This document shows positions 59,963-64,000 of a stretch of DNA of 64,000 nt, in pieces (within the stretch, counting starts at the first letter, position 1; each line of letters opens with the position of its first letter). The DNA comes from Neorhizobium huautlense (GTDB lineage: Bacteria; Pseudomonadota; Alphaproteobacteria; Rhizobiales; Rhizobiaceae). The notes beneath the pieces were generated by a model. The model saw only the letters and a list, made by a program, of their open reading frames with translations. It ran no database searches and had not been told where the DNA came from. Where the stretch lies: contig NZ_JAUSRF010000016.1 in the NCBI RefSeq assembly GCF_030811685.1, positions 44,202 to 108,201 of the forward strand, given 5' to 3'. The translations under genes and the position numbers were made by a program.

Positions 59963-61858
59963 TCAACGCATCGTGGCCAGAGCCTGCTCGGCTGCGGTCT
60001 GGTTGATCTGTACGCCAAAATCCTGCTGCAGGCGGGTTACCATCTGGTCCAGCATGTCGTCGCCGGCGGCACGGGCGATCTGCTGCGTCTGCTGGTCTTC
60101 CGCACCGCCGCCGGCTGCCGGCTGATGATCGACTGCCGTCACCTTCATCAGCACACGGCTTTCGCCATCGGCGGCAAGAGCGCTTGCGGTCGAATCGACC
60201 GGGCCGGCGAAGGCTGCCTGCACGGTCGGCTGGCCGAAGATAGCGTCATTGCTGGAGCGGCGCAGGCCCTGCTTATTTTCAACCGTGATGCCGATTTCGC
60301 CGGCAATGGTGGCAAGCTGTTCGCCGCTGTCGATGCGCTTCTTGTATTCCTCGGCCTTGGCGGCAAGTGCTGCTTTCTGCTGTTCGCTTGTCCAGTCGGC
60401 AACGGCCCTGTCGCGCACTTCCGCCAGCGGGCGGTCGCGCTCGTCGATCACGTCATCGACGCTGAACCAGACGTAACCGGTATTGCCGAGATTGACCGGC
60501 AGGTTGTCAGCACCCACTTCGGCGCGGAATGCTTCGGTGAGAAAGTTATCGGACTGGGGCAGGGTGGGGATACGGTTGCCGGCCTCGTCATTGCCGCTCT
60601 GGTCGAGGGTAATCGTGGTGGCTTTCAGCTTCAGTTCGTTGGCCACTTCCTGCAGCGGCGCACCGGAGCCACGCATGTCGTCGAAACGATCATGGGTTTC
60701 GCTCAGGCTGCGCGAGGCGGCGGCGAGGGCCAGCTGGTTGCGGATTTCTTCCTTGACCTCGTCAAAGGTCTTGGTGGTGGCCGGCTTCACATTGGTCACG
60801 CGCAGGATGACCGCGCCAAATGTGCCCTGAATGGCAGGGCTGGTGCCACCGGTTGCCGGCAGCGCGAAGGCGGCAGCGCCAACCTTCGGGTCCGGAACCT
60901 GTTCCTTGGTGAATTCGCCCAGCAGAACGTCGCCGGCTGTCTTGCCCTGGTCGGTGACCAGCTGGTCGAAGGTCGCCTCGCGCGCACTCAACTGGGCGGC
61001 AGCGGCATCTGCCATTTCCTTGCTCGGGAAGGTGAGCTGCTCGATCGTGCGGGTTTCCGGCGTACCGAACGTGTCCTTGCGACGGTCGTAATCCGCCTGA
61101 ACCTCGTCATCGGTGATCGAACCCGGGTCGGCAACGTCGGAAGGCTGCAGCGTCACATAGGTGACCTTGCGATATTCAGGGGCGCGGTAACGGGCCTTTG
61201 CGCCCTCGAACCATGCGGCCAGCGCATCGTCAGCCGGCGCCTTGACCGGCGGAATGTTGGCGTAGGAGAGGATCAGGTAATCCAGCGTGCGCGTCTCGTC
61301 CGCATACTGGCGCAGCGCGTCGGTCATGACGGCTGGCGGCGTAAAGCCATCGGAAATCGCATCGACGATCTGGCTGCGCACGGCGATCTTCTTGCGCTCC
61401 TTGATATATTCGTTCTCGTCGAAACCGACGGCCTGCAGGCGCGACGAAAACAGCTGGCGGTCGAACTGGCCATTGCTGTTCTTGAAGGCCGGATCGTCTG
61501 CAACGAGAAGGGCGAGGCGATCATCCGACAGGCCAAGGCGCATGTCGGCGGCGAGCTGATCGAGAGCGGCACCGGCGGCGAGCTGGCTGAAGACCTGCTG
61601 ATCGAGGCCGAAGGCTCGAGCCTGTTCGGCGGTCAGGTGCGTGCCGAACTGGCGGCTCAGCTGCGAAAGCTGGCGCTGCATGGCAAGGCGGTATTCCTGT
61701 GGAGTGACGCTTTGGTCGCCCACTGTCATCACCGTATTGCCGCCGGCCGGTGCCATGATCGAGGCCGAAACACCCCAGATGGCGAATGAAACGCCGAGCA
61801 GGATAAGAAGCGCCTTGGCAACCCAGGAGCGGGAGGCTGTTCTGAGGGAATCGAGCAT
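59963..61858 (-). CDS. ppiD: Peptidylprolyl isomerase PpiD/SurA-like
   Basis: A membrane-anchored periplasmic folding factor, 631 residues. One TM at the start (WVAKALLILLGVSFAIWGVS), then SurA N-like helices (VTPQEYRLAMQRQLSQLSRQ), and a parvulin-like PPIase part near 270-370 (GDVLLGEFTKEQVPDPKVGAAAFAL). Parvulin active-site residues are not all clear, as in many PpiD. It is first in ppiD-trpD-trpC-moaC-moeA. Confidence 0.93.
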   Translation of the reverse strand: MLDSLRTASRSWVAKALLILLGVSFAIWGVSASIMAPAGGNTVMTVGDQSVTPQEYRLAMQRQLSQLSRQFGTHLTAEQARAFGLDQQVFSQLAAGAALDQLAADMRLGLSDDRLALLVADDPAFKNSNGQFDRQLFSSRLQAVGFDENEYIKERKKIAVRSQIVDAISDGFTPPAVMTDALRQYADETRTLDYLILSYANIPPVKAPADDALAAWFEGAKARYRAPEYRKVTYVTLQPSDVADPGSITDDEVQADYDRRKDTFGTPETRTIEQLTFPSKEMADAAAAQLSAREATFDQLVTDQGKTAGDVLLGEFTKEQVPDPKVGAAAFALPATGGTSPAIQGTFGAVILRVTNVKPATTKTFDEVKEEIRNQLALAAASRSLSETHDRFDDMRGSGAPLQEVANELKLKATTITLDQSGNDEAGNRIPTLPQSDNFLTEAFRAEVGADNLPVNLGNTGYVWFSVDDVIDERDRPLAEVRDRAVADWTSEQQKAALAAKAEEYKKRIDSGEQLATIAGEIGITVENKQGLRRSSNDAIFGQPTVQAAFAGPVDSTASALAADGESRVLMKVTAVDHQPAAGGGAEDQQTQQIARAAGDDMLDQMVTRLQQDFGVQINQTAAEQALATMR

Positions 61859-62287
61859 GGACTACATCACCTTGCGAATTAATGTGCGCCGCCTTCATGC
61901 TGGCGGTCGTCGTTGAGAGATTGTCTCTAGAGCAAACCGTCGCGGAAATGAAGGCATTGCGTGCAAAAGCAATGCACAGGTGTGTTATGCCGCCGAGCCG
62001 CAGAAAATCGCGTGGCTGCCATCAACCCCATGCCTGTCTTTCACCGGCCTCTTTACCCACTGCACGCAGGCTTGCCGTGATTTCGAAAGAGGGCCGCGAC
62101 GCCACCGGATGAGACAAAACATCCTGCCGTTTTTGTTCCATGATTGGCGCATAAAGCTGGCGGCCGAGATGTGTCAGGTCCGGCTGCAAGAACATCGTTC
62201 AGCGTGTGTTAATCGGACCATGTGCATCTTACCCAAAGATCGCAGGATTTCCGGGCAGGAAATCGCGACGGAAACAGGACGTGTGCA
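61859..62287. other. Gene-free divergent gap, ppiD upstream region
   Basis: 429 bases between ppiD (minus) and the small secreted protein (plus). No convincing gene. There is one perfect inverted repeat, GCATTGC (61954-61960) with GCAATGC (61969-61975). The promoters of both flanking genes should lie here; I can name no motif with confidence. Confidence 0.6.
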
Positions 62288-62653
62288 ATGAACAAGACAA
62301 TTCGCGTCGCAATGATCCTGGCCGTTTCGGCCGGCAGCATTCTCGCGCATACCGCGCCGGCCAGCGCCCAGTGGCGCGATGGCCCGCCGCGCTGGGACGA
62401 TCGCCGAGGCCCGCCGCCACCACCGCCGCGCCGTCATCACCATCGCGACCGCGACAACGGCCGCGTCATCGCCGGCGGCCTTGCTGCCGGTGTCATAGGC
62501 GGCCTGATCGGTGGCGCCATCGCCAACAGCAATAATGGCCCGCGTTATTACGTGGAAGAGCCGCCACCGCCGCGCTGCTGGTTCGAAGACCGCCGCGTGC
62601 CGAACGCCTATGACGGCGGCTGGCATTACGAGAATGTTCGCGTCTGCAACTGA
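62288..62653 (+). CDS. Small secreted glycine-zipper protein
   Basis: A 121-residue exported protein. Signal peptide MNKTIRVAMILAVSAGSILA with cleavage after SAQ region. Then a very Pro/Arg/His-rich stretch (RRGPPPPPPRRHHHRDRD) and a glycine zipper GGLAAGVIGGLIGGAIANS, often found in membrane-inserting or pore-like segments. The end CWFEDRRVPNAYDGGWHYENVRVCN has two cysteines. AGGAC precedes the ATG. Conserved as hypothetical in rhizobia; role unknown. Confidence 0.82.
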   Translation: MNKTIRVAMILAVSAGSILAHTAPASAQWRDGPPRWDDRRGPPPPPPRRHHHRDRDNGRVIAGGLAAGVIGGLIGGAIANSNNGPRYYVEEPPPPRCWFEDRRVPNAYDGGWHYENVRVCN

Positions 62654-62676
62654 GCGGATGACAATGGTTTTGAGGG

Positions 62677-62702
62677 CAGCCGGCTTGAGTGCCGGCTGTT
62701 TT
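62677..62702 (+). terminator. Terminator of the glycine-zipper gene
   Basis: CAGCCGGC (62677-62684), loop TTGAGT, GCCGGCTG (62691-62698), then TTTT. An eight-base stem 24 bases after the stop. Confidence 0.9.
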
Positions 62703-62711
62703 CGTTTCAGC

Positions 62712-63843
62712 GGTTCCTGGCGTCTAAATTGGGCATCAGAAAAGATCACCTCCGATAAGACGGTCGGCGAGGGTGATCTGCGTATGGCATCGGGACATGT
62801 CGCACTTGGAAATAGAATCTGCCGTTCGATAGCCGAGGCATTTGCGTGGCGTGCCGTTCAGTCTGTTGCAGATTTCGATCAGATCGGTATCCGTCACCGA
62901 CAGCGGATCGACCTCTCTCGACAGCCATTTCCGTGCTCGTCTATTGGTGTTTTCGACAGTGCCTTTTTGCCAGGGCGATTGCGGGTCGCAGAACCAGGTC
63001 TGCGTGCCGATGCTGGCCTGCAGATACGGCCAGTCGGTAAACTCCGTGCCGCGATCGAAGGTGATGGAGCGACGCGCGAGATGGGGCAGGGCTTGCAGCG
63101 CCTGGACGAGGCCATCCATGACGGGTCGGGATTGCCGATCATTATTGCGTAGGAAGATGGCAAAGCGGCTCACGCGTTCGACGAGCGACGTCACATTGGC
63201 TTTTCCGAACTTCTTGCGAAACTGAATGAGATCGCATTCCCAATGCCCGAACTGCTTTCTGTCAGCGACAGTATCGGGACGGCGCAGAATGTTGAGTTCC
63301 GGGCTAAACCGTTGACCATGCTTGCGTCTGGCATGACGCGGTCTACGGCGGGCCCGATGCTCGGGCAAATGTCGCCACAGCTTGATCGCCTGACCATCGG
63401 CCGAATACGCGAATTTGTAGATCGTCTCGTGGCTCACCGAGACAGGATGGCGCTCGAGCCGCATTCGGCCGGCGATCTGCTGCGGTGACCAACCGTGCAT
63501 GATCCGGTCGATGACCGACTGCCTGACATTCGAGAACCGCGACAGCTTCCTCAGCTTGGCGCGGCGCTCACACGCCATGTCATGCGCGGTGACGCAGTAA
63601 TAGCCGTTCAGGTCCACAAACTCGGCATCGGTGAAAGTGTTGCGTTTGATCTCGCGAAATATCGTTGAGCGATGCCTGCCCAGTTTCTCGGCGATCAGCT
63701 CAACACTCAGTCCGGCCGTTCTCCAACGTGCAATCTTGCGTCGTTCGTCCATGTCGATATGGGAGTAGGTGCGATTCATTGCAGCTTCCTTGCGAGTGAC
63801 AACCCATTGGTATCATTCGCAAGTCGCACTTCATCCTTGAACC
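62712..63843 (-). mobile_element. IS30-family insertion sequence (ends uncertain)
   Basis: A full-length IS30 transposase gene with only short flanks. The candidate ends GGTTCCTGG (62712-62720) and CCTTGAACC (63835-63843) match at 7 of 9 inverted bases, giving about 1.13 kb. No clear target duplication is seen, so the exact ends need alignment with known elements. Confidence 0.45.
62736..63779 (-). CDS. IS30 family transposase
   Basis: A 347-residue DDE transposase. N-terminal helix-turn-helix (YSHIDMDERRKIARWRTAGL, IAEKLGRHRSTIFREIKRN) is the IS30 signature. The catalytic DDE is seen as Asp in HWECDLI, Asp in TFDRGTEF, and Glu in KGTVENTNRR. It ends ADRLIGGDLF. The frame is intact, so the element may be active. 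Confidence 0.93.
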   Translation of the reverse strand: MNRTYSHIDMDERRKIARWRTAGLSVELIAEKLGRHRSTIFREIKRNTFTDAEFVDLNGYYCVTAHDMACERRAKLRKLSRFSNVRQSVIDRIMHGWSPQQIAGRMRLERHPVSVSHETIYKFAYSADGQAIKLWRHLPEHRARRRPRHARRKHGQRFSPELNILRRPDTVADRKQFGHWECDLIQFRKKFGKANVTSLVERVSRFAIFLRNNDRQSRPVMDGLVQALQALPHLARRSITFDRGTEFTDWPYLQASIGTQTWFCDPQSPWQKGTVENTNRRARKWLSREVDPLSVTDTDLIEICNRLNGTPRKCLGYRTADSISKCDMSRCHTQITLADRLIGGDLF

Positions 63844-64000
63844 CACCCCCACTACAAGTTATGTCAAAGCTGAATAGGGCTGCGACGTCGCCAGCCAGTT
63901 AGAAACGCGACACCGATGTCGTCTTTCTCCGACGATCAGCCCCCGATCCGACCGGCTGGGCCGGGTTGCAAGGGAGGAGCGGGGGCGGGTGACGATGCTC
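63844..64000. other. Right edge of window, no feature identified
   Basis: 157 bases after the IS candidate end. They are high in GC and contain no start or stop pattern that supports a gene. A truncated neighbour disrupted by the IS is possible but cannot be shown. Confidence 0.5.

Noticed and set aside
1..64000. CRISPR array, prophage, toxin-antitoxin or defence island
   Set aside because: No spaced repeats, integrase, phage structural genes or known defence motifs were seen on either strand.

Overview
The window looks like chromosomal DNA of an alphaproteobacterium of the Rhizobiaceae, closest in character to Agrobacterium/Rhizobium. The reasons are the purC-purS-purQ-purL cluster, the ppiD-trpD-trpC-moaC-moeA run, a DUF2336 protein, a DUF1489 protein, a bacterial transglutaminase-like cysteine peptidase, a BphP/Agp2-type phytochrome with an HWE kinase, high GC content and many ATGA-type overlaps. 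Nearly everything is ordinary vertically inherited housekeeping DNA. The only mobile element seen is an IS30-family transposase at the right end.

Layout. 1-2455 (+): end of alaS, ttcA and an inositol-monophosphatase-family gene. 2539-13589 (-): a long block that reads, in transcription order, purB, an RBBP9-type hydrolase, purC, purS, a small coiled-coil protein, purQ, a lipoprotein, a PagL-like lipid A deacylase, purL, a polytopic membrane protein, a BolA protein, a small basic protein, a CGFS glutaredoxin and a Bcr/CflA transporter. 13651-15975 (-): a membrane protein, rpe and an orphan periplasmic binding protein. 16089-24205: TfoX-domain and OsmC proteins, BON protein, degenerate peptide deformylase, mgtE, a MerR regulator with a clear operator, a DUF1624 acyltransferase-like protein, DUF599, sdaA and DUF1489. 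24313-29294 (-): a penicillin-binding DD-carboxypeptidase with a SPOR domain, a membrane-anchored protein, a LapG-like cysteine peptidase, a double PilZ protein and a PAS protein, that is, an envelope/surface group. 29443-38840: rhomboid protease, CBS protein, patatin, DUF4262, hisI, folE, a Fe-S scaffold, yidD, thrS, an acyltransferase and a secreted three-repeat protein. 38976-43815: nitroreductase plus flavin reductase, a CitE-like protein, DUF2336, a small protein and an AI-2E-type permease. 44260-49xxx: bathy-type phytochrome, parE and a secreted hydrolase. 50170-53262 (+): tpiA, secG, pyrG. 53432-54832 (+): an unrecognised four-TM protein with a helical repeat tail. 54880-61858 (-): photolyase, moeA, moaC, trpC, trpD, ppiD. 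62288 onward: a small secreted glycine-zipper protein and the IS30 transposase.

Themes. Purine synthesis (five enzymes), Fe-S and redox maturation (Grx4/BolA, IscU-like), translation (alaS, thrS, ttcA, deformylase-like) and envelope biology dominate. Light biology appears twice (phytochrome and photolyase). No rRNA, tRNA, CRISPR array, phage or recognised defence system was found. The best candidates for something undescribed are the membrane protein at 53432-54832, the triple-repeat secreted protein at 37866-38840, the structured non-coding gaps at 27447-27962 and 43816-44259, the metal-ligand-deficient deformylase at 17409, and a gene at 40173 that seems to need a CTG start.
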